Below are positions 31,600 through 42,398 of a stretch of DNA of 64,000 nt, piece after piece; position 1 is the first letter of the stretch; each line of letters starts with the position of its first letter. The position numbers and the translations under genes were made by a program. This DNA comes from Ixodes scapularis. Its lineage: Eukaryota > Arthropoda > Arachnida > Ixodida > Ixodidae. The DNA lies in NCBI RefSeq assembly GCF_016920785.2, contig NW_024609836.1, forward strand, positions 13,134,768 through 13,198,767. The letters are read 5' to 3'. The notes under the pieces are model-generated. The model was not told where the DNA came from. It saw nothing but the letters and a program-made list of their open reading frames with translations, and made no database searches.

Positions 31600-33170
31600 T
31601 CCTGTGATTGTAACTATGACCTTGCTGGCAATAGGGGCCTAGTTGTGTGGTGCATAAACAATCGGCAAGGGCAGCGATACTAGTTCGCATTATGTGCATT
31701 TTGTTACTATCTCAGGTGATAAGTTAATTTCATTGTGGGTTGATTTGATTGCATATAGCCTCATGTTGCTTTTGTTTTAGATTCACAACATTTCTGCTGT
31801 TCAGAGCCGTGTTTTCCTCGAGTTTTTTGCATTCTTATGCGTCACCTATGTCATCTTTCTGGTTTTTCAACAGAAAGTACCGGTATGTGGCGTACTGGCA
31901 GTTTCTCTGGTGGATCTGGCGCCGCCTTGGCAGAGGGAACCGGACGGTCTTGCCCGCTTTTGTTGTACAGGCCATTCGAAACATGTAGCCATCTGATGAA
32001 TACCAGGGCTTTGAAGCTTTGTGAACCATGGGATTCACGAGCACACAAATTCATCCCCAAAGTTACGTGAGCAATTAATGGGTGCTCCTCTGTCCGATGA
32101 GCCGCATGTCGTTTAGATCCATCGCGCTCATTCGGTAGGCGATCTGGAGCACGACTGGTTTTAGGATGCCACTAAAACAGTCGGCGTGATCCGTGATACA
32201 GCGGCTACCAGCCTTTGAGGCGACCTCCGGAACGCGTGCCGTCGAACAAACTTCAGCCTGTTTTTCTTCCGAAATTAATGAAACTAGGGCCAGGAAGCAC
32301 GTTTGGCGATCTGAGTGGTCTCTTTACGTTTTTTTTTTTTTTTTTTTTTTTTTTTTCCAATTCCAACGGCCGCTGCTCGACAGTAGAAAGGATCGCATAT
32401 AATTGTAAGGGACCGCCGAGGCGTTCGGAATGTGTAAAGAATCACGTTAGAACGGTGAGGAAATCTCGAGGTAGAAGAAGTGTACGAATGACAGTTCTGG
32501 TTCTGAAATTATTTTTGTTAAAAAAGTAGTTCCCAAGCTTTAGATTTTAAGGGTGATCACTACGCAGCTAGTGTCTTGATGCTATTCGTTAGCTTTTCAA
32601 TTTCGTACTCAGTCATACTATGTTGTAGGTTTTTCTCTGTGTTTCTTATTAATATGAAGCATCTTGCACTGCACTGAATGTCATGTCTGCGAATTGTGGC
32701 CTTCGGTATTTCCTTATTTCCCAGTAACATGACACATCTCTTACTGCATTCATGAGGTTGACTTGGTGTGCAGTGTTGTATCCAAATAAAGAAGTTCTGA
32801 AAAAAAAGTAAGTGGAGTAAACTTTTTTTAATATTTACACATGCTGTGAGGGAGGAGGCAGGCATAGTAAACACGTACGCTATAGAACGCCTCAGAACAG
32901 GGTGGCGTGTGGTTTTTATTACACTTGTCATTCATCAACGGCACACCAGTTTATGGGAGGGGGGGGGGGGGGAGAAGAAATGAAGGAAATTGGCGCTGGA
33001 AGCGTTCTGAAAAAAAAAAAAAAAATTAGGCCGGAAATTTCTTACACTGCAAAAAATTAACAATTAAATGGAACTGTTAAATACAATATATTTTGCCAAA
33101 TCGCAAGACAAAATTAGAATTGAGTACGCACAGGACACATTTCCTTTATGCCTCGTACTAATGTTTCGGC
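31600..33170. other. No convincing gene; homopolymer tracts
   Basis: Contains poly-T at about 32330-32356, poly-G at about 32957-32972 and poly-A at about 33011-33025. A 123-residue minus-strand frame (32931-32560) with KEIPKATIRRHDIQC is open but unrecognised; I do not call it a gene. Confidence 0.45.
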
Positions 33171-33179
33171 ACGGAGGTT

Positions 33180-33710
33180 ACACCTGGAACTTTCAGGAAA
33201 GAAATGATAATTTCCCTACATATTGCCTACCTCATGCCCGAGGAGAAACTCGGTCACGTGGAGAAGAGTGACTAGAACACCTACGTGTACCTTTGAAATA
33301 TAAAAACACCACAAAAAAAAAAGCAGCACACAGCCAATTAATTGCCTGCACTGCAAAGAAAGCAACAACAAACGGAAGTGTTCAACGGAGTGTAAAAAGG
33401 AAAATTACAGCAAAAACTCGTGCCCGTAGAAAAAACATTGCCCTGACGCTTGCGCATGGGGCACACCTGAAACTTGCAGAAGGAAAATAATCGCTTCACT
33501 ACGTATTACCTACCTCATGCTCGAGGCGCAGACTTGACCGCGTAGAAATGAGCGGCGTGAGCACCTACCCCTGCTTCTGGAATATAAAAACGCCACACAA
33601 ATGCAGCAGACAGGGACACTAACTTCTGCTGCAAAGAAAGCAAGTCCAAAAGAAATGGTGTGCAAGTTCACTTCGGTATGCTGCAACAAACGCAACTAAC
33701 AAGTGTGCTG
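33180..33710. repeat. Diverged tandem duplication, period about 283 bp
   Basis: Two copies share CCTACCTCATGC.CGAGG (near 33225 and 33508), then GGAATATAAAAACGCCACA-like and CTGCAAAGAAAGCAA words at matching offsets. Non-coding. Confidence 0.65.
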
Positions 33711-33819
33711 ACAGCAATTGAGAAAATGGCAAGGTATGGCATGTTACAGGCACAGTATGCCACGGTACAAACTTTTCCGCTCAAAAGAGGGAGCTTAGCC
33801 TCTAGCTGCAAAGAAACAT

Positions 33820-34660
33820 TTAATAAGATAAGATAAGATAAGTTTATTTGATTTCAGAAAAAACTCTCATACAATCCAGCCCGCTTAAGCGTAGGTACGC
33901 TTGTATGCGGGACATGGCAGTACAGACATTTTCATCATGTAGACCCAAATGATGGATAAATGTAAGTAAAACATGAAAGAAACATCCAAAATAGCACAGT
34001 CAACAAGGAATTTTACAAGTAGATAATTTTCCTGTGAACGAAAACCCAGTTCGACAATAACAATCAATCAATGGTTACAAAAGAAACATTGTGAATTTAA
34101 ACACATAATGACAAGAATCAACACGTATGCAACGAGATACACTCGATAGAAAACACTAAGCTTTTACATAATACCTCATTGTTCAGAATTTCAATTTGAC
34201 AAAAAACGCCACTCTTTTATTTTTTTATACGTCTGCCTCTCAGATGACAGGCTTAGGATGTCCTCAGGCAAGCTATTAAATATTGCAGGAACATAATAGT
34301 TTCTCTGTTTTTTTTTCCGTAATTCGTATATATTTTGGAAATTGCATTGGTTTCTGTGTGCCGGACTGTTTTTATCCTGTTGGGTATTTCTTTGAACTCC
34401 TTCGAAAAATAATATCTGGTTAAAACGACAAATTTAAAAACATTTTCAAACGATAATAGTCCGACTGCATTCTTTCTGTCCTTGGTTTCCTTCAGTTCAT
34501 GTTTTGACTCATGCACTATATTACTAACACATCTATTAATGATACTATCCATTTTTTGTTGCTTGTATTTAGGACATGTTCCATATATAGTAATTCCATA
34601 TCTAGTAATGTGGAAAGACAATCTGCTATACCTCCCATACCTCATGCCATAAAAAAGGGA
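33820..34660 (-). mobile_element. 5'-truncated LINE fragment with TTATC-repeat tail
   Basis: The minus-strand 3' end has a tail of TTATC repeats (33822-33842 on +: AAGATAAGATAAGATAAG) after AATAAAC. Upstream in sense, 34645-34253 encodes the C-terminal region after an RT (ITRYGITIYG, KMDSIINRCVSNIV, and FKFVVLTRYYFSKEF). No catalytic motifs remain. CR1-like or RTE-like; not resolved. Confidence 0.65.
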
Positions 34661-34981
34661 CTAGCAGAGTGAAAGAGATTGAGGAACCAAAGGTGCTTTA
34701 GGACTGGTCCTCAGACTATCTGCAGAGAAAATTTAAATATTAACAACACTTAAAAATGCTTGTATTGCCAATTATCAACAAAAACAGATAAAAACATGCA
34801 GCTGAAGGCTATTGTAAAAGGTAAACACAAAAGAAACATTTACCGTCTCTTGGATTAAGAAGCAGCTAGGCTATTGAGATATTTATTACTGACGAGGCTG
34901 TCTTGTTATCAGGAATAGTCGGTACTTGTGTTAACGTACCTGGCATGAGAGGTAAAGTGGGATCGTCTGGCCGCAATCAGG
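34661..34981. other. No gene seen
   Basis: Short spacer between the LINE fragment and the stop codon of the Kolobok-like transposase. Nothing recognised. Confidence 0.45.
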
Positions 34982-35385
34982 TCACTCTTCGGGGGCCTCA
35001 GGTACCTGGCACATAACGGTGGAAGATGCTGCGACCTCATCCATCAGCTCATCACGGTACTCTGAAAGTCAGAATCTTGTGTCACTGTTGTGTCCCCAAC
35101 CAACAGAACAATAACATACCAAACGTTGCGTCGCTTGGGATTGACCGTGCTGTAAAATGGCGCTTCCGTGCTCTGGACGTGACGACCACCAAGCGACGTA
35201 CTCCTTCCCGGGTTGTGCCTGCTCCCGCCCAACGTTTTCATTGTAGTGCAGCGGAGCAACCAGGGTCCTGCAGTAAAAACAGGCAATATATGGGCTGGTG
35301 CTTATACAAAAGAACTTGGTTTCAATGTGGAGACCGAAATGTATACATATACTTGATGGAACAAAGTATAGTATAGACTCTCTAT

Positions 35386-36136
35386 TACCCTAGCTGCACG
35401 GGCGTTATTAACTGCTTTTGAGTTAACGACAGTTGACTCAATCACGATCGGCCGGAGTTACACGGCGGCGCCAACTGTCATCGCGCCGGTAATGACAGTT
35501 GAATTCAAGTGAGTTCCCTTACCTCGGTTCAACTGAACGGACTTTTCCAACGGAGGTAAAATGGACTCTGCCCGCAGGACCGCTGCCGCCAACCATCACT
35601 TGCGAGGCACCTACTGTTTAGGAATGCAGGGGAAGGCGTCTAGAAAGAATCATAGCCGCAAAATATTCGGGAAGGAAGAGGTTTAGGCGTCCGAGCTGCC
35701 GCTAAAACAATCCCGGCTAGCCGGCAAGCCGGCAAGCCACCAAACGAGCGAAGATGGCGGCGGGACCAGCTGTATAAATAAACGAATAGTAATGGTAGCA
35801 CCCATCTTAGCGGGCGGTAGTTTGCACCTCATAGCCTAAAATATGCGCAACTTAGCCCTGAATTTGCTTTGGTACTCGTGTTCACGCCGCTAAAAAGCAA
35901 CAAGGTATTCAATATACTGTACGATATACTTACAATAAATAAAAGGTGTGTTTTTCAGTAAATTACTTTAACAATTAAACTGATCACGTGGCACGAGGAC
36001 TAGTTTCATTTTAGCTTGAACTGGGTTCTAGAGAGCCGTGTAGCATTATCTGAGCTCAGTTCAATTCAATCACAGTTAGGGCCGATAGCTGTGATTGAAC
36101 TCAATGACAGTTCAAAGCACTCGTGTAACTAGGGTA
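35386..36136. mobile_element. MITE with CCCTAG ends in transposase intron
   Basis: The left end TACCCTAGCTGCACGGGCG and the inverted right end TACCCTAGTTACACGAGTG agree at most positions. Similarity resumes deeper (ACAGTTGACTCAATCAC versus inverted CATTGAGTTCAATCACAG). TA flanks fit a TA target, as in Tc1/mariner-type elements. No ORF. Confidence 0.65.
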
Positions 36137-36919
36137 TATGTTACTGGTACAAAAGCAAACTAAAATTTGAAAAGCTCATTCACAAGTTCATAAGACTTAA
36201 AGACTTGTTCGCAGGGTGCTGGCTTGAACACAACAGACGTAACTTTTGACCTTGTACTGCACATGTCTATCATGCTAATTCCATGAAAAGCGCAACATTA
36301 ATGCGTTTTTTATTATTAAATATTGTTTTCAGAATCGGCTGCAGGCAACCATGCCAGGCATGGTCGTTCAATCAGAAGAGTTGTTTACCTTGTTTCATTC
36401 TCTCTGGCGTAAATGCCCGAGACTTGGAGGCGAACCTGATCAGTACGCTGTTGAAAGCTTCCACGGAGGATGTTTGGAACCCGGGGGACAGATGCCTGAT
36501 GTCCTTGCGGAGCCGCGGGCTTGAAACAATATTCCGGAGCTTGTCATAAGCTGGGGTTCCTGGAATAAGCCGACAGCTATGATGGACGCCATTTAGAAGT
36601 ATGTCATTTCTCCTACATCAGAATCGCAGGAGGGGTGTACTGGACAAGGAACGGTGAAATGAACTTACCCTCAGCCAACCATGTAAGGTCAGAAAGTGGC
36701 TGGTGCAGGCACTCGCTGAACGGTCCGTCGTGGCCATCGTGCTTGTCCACCACGTGGTTCAGCAAGCTGAGCCACATACTTACTAGGAGTGGGCCGTTGC
36801 CATCACCCAGGGCTGCACAGTAGTACAGGTGATTGGTGATTGGCTGCACCCACACCTGCAGTTCCTTGGACTCGCTCTTCCGGCTCGCTGGTTGGAGCTT
36901 CTTCTCCAATCCTTGAAAA

Positions 36920-36930
36920 GTGTACAATTG
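36920..36930. repeat. Target-site duplication of Penelope element 2, left copy
   Basis: GTGTACAATTG, repeated at 38083-38093, exactly bounding the second Penelope inverted-repeat element. Confidence 0.85.
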
Positions 36931-37230
36931 CTTGGGAGAAGAGCGTGTTGGTATAAGTCACCGATGAAGAAAGAATAAAACAAGTAAAGCAGGGACAACA
37001 CAACCACATCTTTCAGCTAGCAATGGATGAGTAAACTTTCAAACAGCGAGCAGCCGACCATACCCAGTAGGAGTAGGGGAGAGAAGGGGGAGAGAAGGAA
37101 AGATAAGAAACGCGAAGTGCAAGCCAGAATGGTAGGGTTATCTCGGATTTTAAAAATTCAACCTCAGTTTTCGTCAGCAGGAGGGAAGGGTTAAACAAGT
37201 TGTTTTTTGCTGTGGTCATGGCGAATGATT

Positions 37231-37510
37231 CTATGATTTCCCTGCCGAATCTGCTGTCATACCCCCCCCCCCCCCCCCCAGGATTTTTGTGTTATCAAAG
37301 AGGTTATGACAACGCAAACGCGAACGGGCATGTATGACTATGGGATGATCAGAATCTGGAGAGGCCTTAGAATCTTCGTTGTGATGTTCGCGGAGTCTGT
37401 GATTGGTGCATCTGCCGGTCTGTCCTATGTATTGATGGCCGCAGCTCAAGGGGATGGAGTAAACTTTCTTCTCTTTGCATGGAATGAATTTCTTTTCGTG
37501 TTTGACAGTG
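37231..37510 (-). pseudogene. Penelope GIY-YIG endonuclease fragment, left arm
   Basis: Minus-strand VYSIPLSCGHQYIGQTGRCTNHRLREHHN, the GIY-YIG core with its Arg. A poly-C tract (37262-37279) interrupts the downstream region. No RT is present in this element. Confidence 0.8.
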
Positions 37511-37530
37511 TTTGACTTTCCGATTGGCTG

Positions 37531-37915
37531 CACTGTCAAACAAGAAAAGAAATTCATTCCATGCAAAGAGAAGAAAGTTTACTCCATCCCCTTGAGCTGC
37601 GGCCATCAATACATAGGACAGACCGGCAGATGCAACAATCACAGACTCTGCGAACATCACAACAAAGTTTCTAAGGCCCCTCCAGATTCTTATCATCCCA
37701 TAGTCATACATGCCCGTTCGTGTTTGCTTTGGAATCCCCTCTTTGATGACACAAAAATCCTGGGGGGGGGGGGGGGGCATGACAGCAGATTCGGCAGGGA
37801 AATCATAGAATCATTTGCTATGACCACAGCAAAAAACAACGTGTCTAACCCTTCCCTCCTGCTGACGAAAACTGAGGTTGAATTTTTAAAATCCGAGATA
37901 ACCCTACCACCCTGA
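37531..37915 (+). pseudogene. Penelope GIY-YIG endonuclease fragment, right arm
   Basis: Plus-strand mirror of the left arm (VYSIPLSCGHQYIGQTGRC), open to the stop at 37913-37915, with REIIESFAMTT and EKELN-like end replaced by KTEVEFLKSE. It has a poly-G tract at 37762-37778, the counterpart of the poly-C tract in the other arm. Confidence 0.8.
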
Positions 37916-38093
37916 CTTGCACTTCGCGTTTCTTATCTTTCCTTCTCTCCCCCTTCTCTCCCCTACTCCTACTGGGTATAGTCGGCTGCTCGCTGTTTGA
38001 AAGTTTACTCGTCCGTTGCTAGTTGAAAGATGTGGTTAAGTTGTCCCTGTTTTAATTGTTTTATTCTTCCTTCATCCATGACGTGTACAATTG

Positions 38094-39023
38094 TTAGCTA
38101 TACGTCAGAAGTGTCTACTTCCATATAGAAATTTGTCGGGTAGTCGGGTATGGCCGGGACTATTTCAATGTCTATGAACAAACTAAGTCTACGGCATTAT
38201 TTCCGGAAGACATGCAAATAACTTTAAATTAATATTTTGACAGCTTCAGGTATGTCAGCTTTTACGCTCTTTGCAAGGCGTGATGCTTCAAAAGTTCTAC
38301 CTGAAAAAAAAAATCATCCTCTGTTCGACATGTGTGGTGTGTGCTCAAGATTCCAATATGTATGGTTTGTGCTCCCGAGTTCGACAGGTGACGGGTGGTG
38401 GATTTTGAAATGGTGTTTTCTCATAAATTTAACGAACAAATTTTAATTTGAGTATCGTCTTATTCTGCATGTAAGCAAGATATTTATTGACCGGTGTCTT
38501 GTGCAACAGACTGGGTATGAGTTCAGGCGTACAATGTTTGGTCTCGTTCTCATTCCCACGGCGATAGCAGCACCAAGGAGCAACTATTCAGGCTAGAGGT
38601 TCCCATTTTCTGTGAAATAATCTACGAAAAGCAATGTTTGATTATCTCTATATTAACGCCAAGTCTTGATTCGAGCCACAATTCAAAGGTTCCGTTTCGC
38701 TGTCTGCAAGCAAAGTGTTCGACAGTGCCGTTGGCGTACCGGTCGTATAAGTGACCTTTTGTGTCGGAAAACGGATCAATTTTGTTTTATCAAGGCCCTT
38801 GAAATGGTTATCTCCATGTATTCCATTACATTCAGTGAGAACATCAATATTTCTACGAGGGACGTCAAAATAATAAATAAAGTATTTTAACGGGTGCACG
38901 TGTTTTGGAATCACCGTCATACATATAAAAGTAATTTATAATGTTATTTTGACCACGGATTGTCGAATTAGTCACTGCCTATCAGTAAATAAAATAAAAA
39001 AAAAGAAATAATAGGAAACCAAC
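38094..39023. other. Transposase intron sequence, nothing recognised
   Basis: Remainder of the intron between the 39107-39024 and 36911-36669 exons. No gene or repeat identified. Confidence 0.45.
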
Positions 39024-39878
39024 CTTTGTCAATGTGCCACGTGTCGAAGTAGTGCTTTGTGCCCCTTTCTTCGGTCCTCATGCGGTGCTCGACGCCAGGG
39101 TGACGGTCTGCATATAGGGCTTGTATTGTAAAGGATACGAAATAACAGATAGCTAGTTACTCTTACAGAAAGCCAAAAAAAAAACAAAAAAAAAAAAAAA
39201 ACAGATAGGTGGGTAGCCTATGTCGAAAGTTTCACGTACCCGAGATAACAGAGCCGATGCTGAAGTCTTCCTTCTTGAGCTTGGTGAGGCCACGGACGAA
39301 GGCCACCTTTTCAATGGCGTTGATGGGGGGTACCTCATCTGACTGATCACAATGTGTATGCCTTCATTAGTTCAACAGTCAGCGTACTGCAGTCTGATTG
39401 CAAGGTTCCTAGAAATATCACACTTAAAGAGACAGTAAGGATGATTTTTTATTATTCTAAACAAAGGGGTGTGTGACGCAGGGTAGGTCTTTTGTTTTGG
39501 TTAGTAAATCTTCCCTCACTGACTTGCACCTGCTCAATGTGAACGACCTTCTTGGTGCTCGGCTCGCGGAAGCTGTAAGTACAATATTTTGCACTAAACG
39601 GCGAGTCGCAGCGCCCATCTCCAGCTAGGTCGATGGCCTTTCCTAGAATCCTTCTAAAAGCTCAGAGTTTTGCCGCTTGTAAACCTAGCAAGCAATTATG
39701 TCTTGTAAGTTAGTTAGGCTATGCATTTTTGTTTATTTTTAGAACCCTTTCCTATACTAGCTAACCTGCTTCACAGCGGGCAGCAGGTAAGCCTGCTGGT
39801 AGTAGTGGAAGGTACGCTCCGAGACTGTTGCGACGTTGATGGACTTGAGCAACCGCAGGGTAGTCGCAACAGCGGCTC

Positions 39879-42398
39879 CTGAGAACAGAATTCCCGCACA
39901 AATATTGCCTGCTGCTTTGCCACTCACCTGAGGTTGGCTTCAGCACCGCTCCACGTGGTTATGTTCAAATCACAAATACTGAGTGAAAACTTAAAAGTAG
40001 CCAAGTTTTTAAACCTTGAGCGCTAAGTTTTCAGAGACAGACAATAAAAAAATATTTTTTATGGGAAAACATGTCGATGTAGTGAAAAATTATTTACCTG
40101 AAAAATATCGAACTTAGTTTTCTTTCAGTTGCACAATGAAGTTACGGAAGTTTTCACTGTACGGTATGTTCGTGGAACTTTAAATAGTGTCTATTTTAAC
40201 TTAAACAAATTTGCAATAACATACCTTCAAAACTCGAGGAAGTAAAAAGTACACAAATATGAGGTACACATGTCAAAGTAGCCAAGTTCGGGCCTTTTTG
40301 ACGCGCAGTGAATATTTTTCACAATTCTATAAATATTTGCTGATGTAATCATTGTAGGTTTACAATTTTGAGAAAATATTCGAGATATCTATTATTTTTA
40401 CTTCTTCTTCGAGAAAAATATACAAAAAGATACGAGAAAAATAATAAAACGGCGAAACGATTTGCCGCCTTGATGCAGTCTTAATATTTTTCCTCGCGTA
40501 ATATTTTTTCTCACAAAACAATTTTGTGATTTCGTTTCCTCCGCACATTGGGGAGTAACATATAATATTATAAAAAAAATGTCAACCTCACACGCGTGCA
40601 TGGTCTTATCTGAACAGGCCCGATTGCCGATCGAGCTCGCGCTTGATTTTTCACTGCACGTGTGCTCGACGGGTTCGGACATCATCCTGATCTTGACCGT
40701 TCGACTGGATGCTACGCAGGTCATGTTTGCAATCACAATAAACTGTCTTCCCAGCAGCAGAGTGTCCGTCAGCTGTTCCATTACCGAACATCCGCAAATG
40801 TAACAAAGCAGAGGATATGCAGCGAAGGCCAAATGGATCTAACAGATTTTATATAAATTGCAACAATCTCTTCCGCGTGTCGTGACCGTGCTTTTGACGT
40901 ACGTTGAGTTAGGTGGTTGACTTATTTTACAAAAAATTGGAACAAAAGGGCTAACTCAGTCAAGAGTTCAAAAATATATATAACAACATGATATAAAAAC
41001 TATCTCAGGTCGGAGTTTAAAAACGCACTTGTGGGCCCCTGGGACATTCATACGAAATAAAAATTAGAAGGGTCAATCAAATACCGTGGAAGCCAATACT
41101 GGCAACTCCCGCGGAAAACGGGCGAAAAGTGATTGCAGCGCCCCTGGCGAGCTCGGAGTCTCCTTTAGCAGACGAATTCTCCAAAATGCATTGGTTTTGC
41201 CTATCTCCGTGCGAGGTGACCAACGAAAAAAAAATTGTCACGGACATTCGCTGCTTTGAAAGTTAAAAAAATGGGTGCCACCTCATGAGTGAAGGACAAT
41301 TTCTTCTCGTGGGAAAGATGTTAGAGCTTGTAGGGTGCAATTTTGGAGTTCTCGCGCAGAAAACATTCTGTCACAACTTATGTAAGCCAAGCAAAACACG
41401 AATGTATGCCTTCGCGCTGTTTCGTGAAAAAGGCAATGTACAAACATTTCAGAACATAGCTTCGTTTCAACTTTATTGTTCTTATCAGTTCATTTGTTTT
41501 GTTGTTGCAATTCCAATTTCTCATGAATGTATTGCTTAAAACCGTTTTGTCGAATAGGCGAGCTGGCTAATCCCGTTAAGATCGCCTCCGGATGAAGAAG
41601 CAAAAGGCAATTTCAAACCACGTACGTTACGGCGATGTCAGTATGCTCTGAAAGAGGTCGTTGTGCATATTCAAATCTGACGCTATTATAGATTAACAAA
41701 AGCGGAGTTACGAAAAAAGCCGACTTCTCGCGCTTGCAAAGAAAGAAGGGGAGAGCGTCGTAGCCCCGCGAAAAAAGGTGATTTCAGTCACGTTATTTAC
41801 AGTGCACAAATTCCGATTGTTAGAGCGGGGACGACTAACATCTTCTGCTTTGCTGCTTCTTTACTTCTACGATAAAGTCAGACTCCCGTTGAACCGTCTC
41901 CACTCCATCCATTTTTGAGTCTTCTTTCTTTTATATTTCCTCCTCCTGCTTTTATGTTTATGTGTATTTTTTTTTCTTTTTTGTTCTTTTTTTTTTTTTG
42001 CCCGATGTGTAAATTATCGCGTATCCGTGCTTTGTTTGGCCATAGCCTTATGGCTTGGCTTAGTTTTTACTCTCTTTTTTTCGCTTCGGTGCTTACTACC
42101 CCCGGTTCGTCCGCTACGCTAGGCCCGGACATTTGGAGGGCCGGCTGCAACTTTGTTATTGTTGTTGTTTTCTTGCAATGCCGTCTGCGATAATCTCCTA
42201 TTTTCGCCTTCGATTGAGTTTCTAATCCGGAATCGTGATACGTGCTTTTTGATATTTATTAAATATATTAACAAGTGTAAGCTCGCTATTCATTTTTATT
42301 CGAATTTTATTTGTGTAGGCCGGCCGGCACGTCTGCTACGGGTCATCGTTTGTTGACCAACCGGCTGCATTCGAGCATACACCACAGCATACTTAGAG
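39879..42398. other. No certain gene; possible N-terminal transposase exon
   Basis: Mostly AT-rich. On the minus strand at about 40820-40650 the reading CYICGCSVMEQLTDTLLLG...ANMTC resembles the Cys-rich block that precedes the Kolobok-like core in related proteins, but splice sites were not established. Downstream (40860-42398) I see nothing but poly-T tracts near 41970-42000. Confidence 0.35.

Larger units (their letters stand above)
36931..38082. mobile_element. Penelope-like element 2, head-to-head inverted repeat
   Basis: Arms at about 36963-37510 (sense -) and 37531-38076 (sense +) mirror each other around a 20-base centre (37511-37530). An unpaired 32-base extension (36931-36962) lies outside the left arm. 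The 11-bp target duplication is at 36920-36930 and 38083-38093. This is the same architecture as element 1, with the extension on the opposite side because the whole insertion is flipped. It sits in an intron of the Kolobok-like transposase, just upstream (in sense) of the 36911 exon. Confidence 0.88.
34982..39878 (-). pseudogene. Kolobok-like DDE transposase, multi-exon, partly broken
   Basis: Minus-strand exons with good splice sites: 39878-39766 (TTLRLLKSINVATVSERTFHYYQQAYLLPAV), 39642-about 39525 (LAGDGRCDSPFSAKYCTYSF, first catalytic Asp region), 39342-39240, 39107-39024 (DRHPGVEHRMR, HYFDTWHIDKG), 36911-36669 (ITNHLYYCAALGDGNG, HVVDKHDGHDG), 36559-36389 (GTPAYDKLRNIVSSPRL, GFQTSSVEAFNSVL), 35267-35120 (LVAPLHYNENVGRE) and 35061-34982 (stop). 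Most introns are phase 1 and agree. A frame problem lies at the 36389/35267 junction and an exon seems missing before 39642. A possible Cys-rich N-terminal exon lies near 40820-40650. The family name is from memory and tentative; the transposase call is firmer. Confidence 0.72.

Noticed and set aside
32560..32931. 123-residue minus-strand frame as a gene
   Set aside because: No recognised domain, no splice partners, and AT-rich surroundings with homopolymers; left as unassigned.
36963..38076. Hammerhead-ribozyme motif in the Penelope repeats
   Set aside because: Such ribozymes are known in this class, and GATGA and GAAA words occur near the arm end, but I could not assemble the conserved core with three stems.
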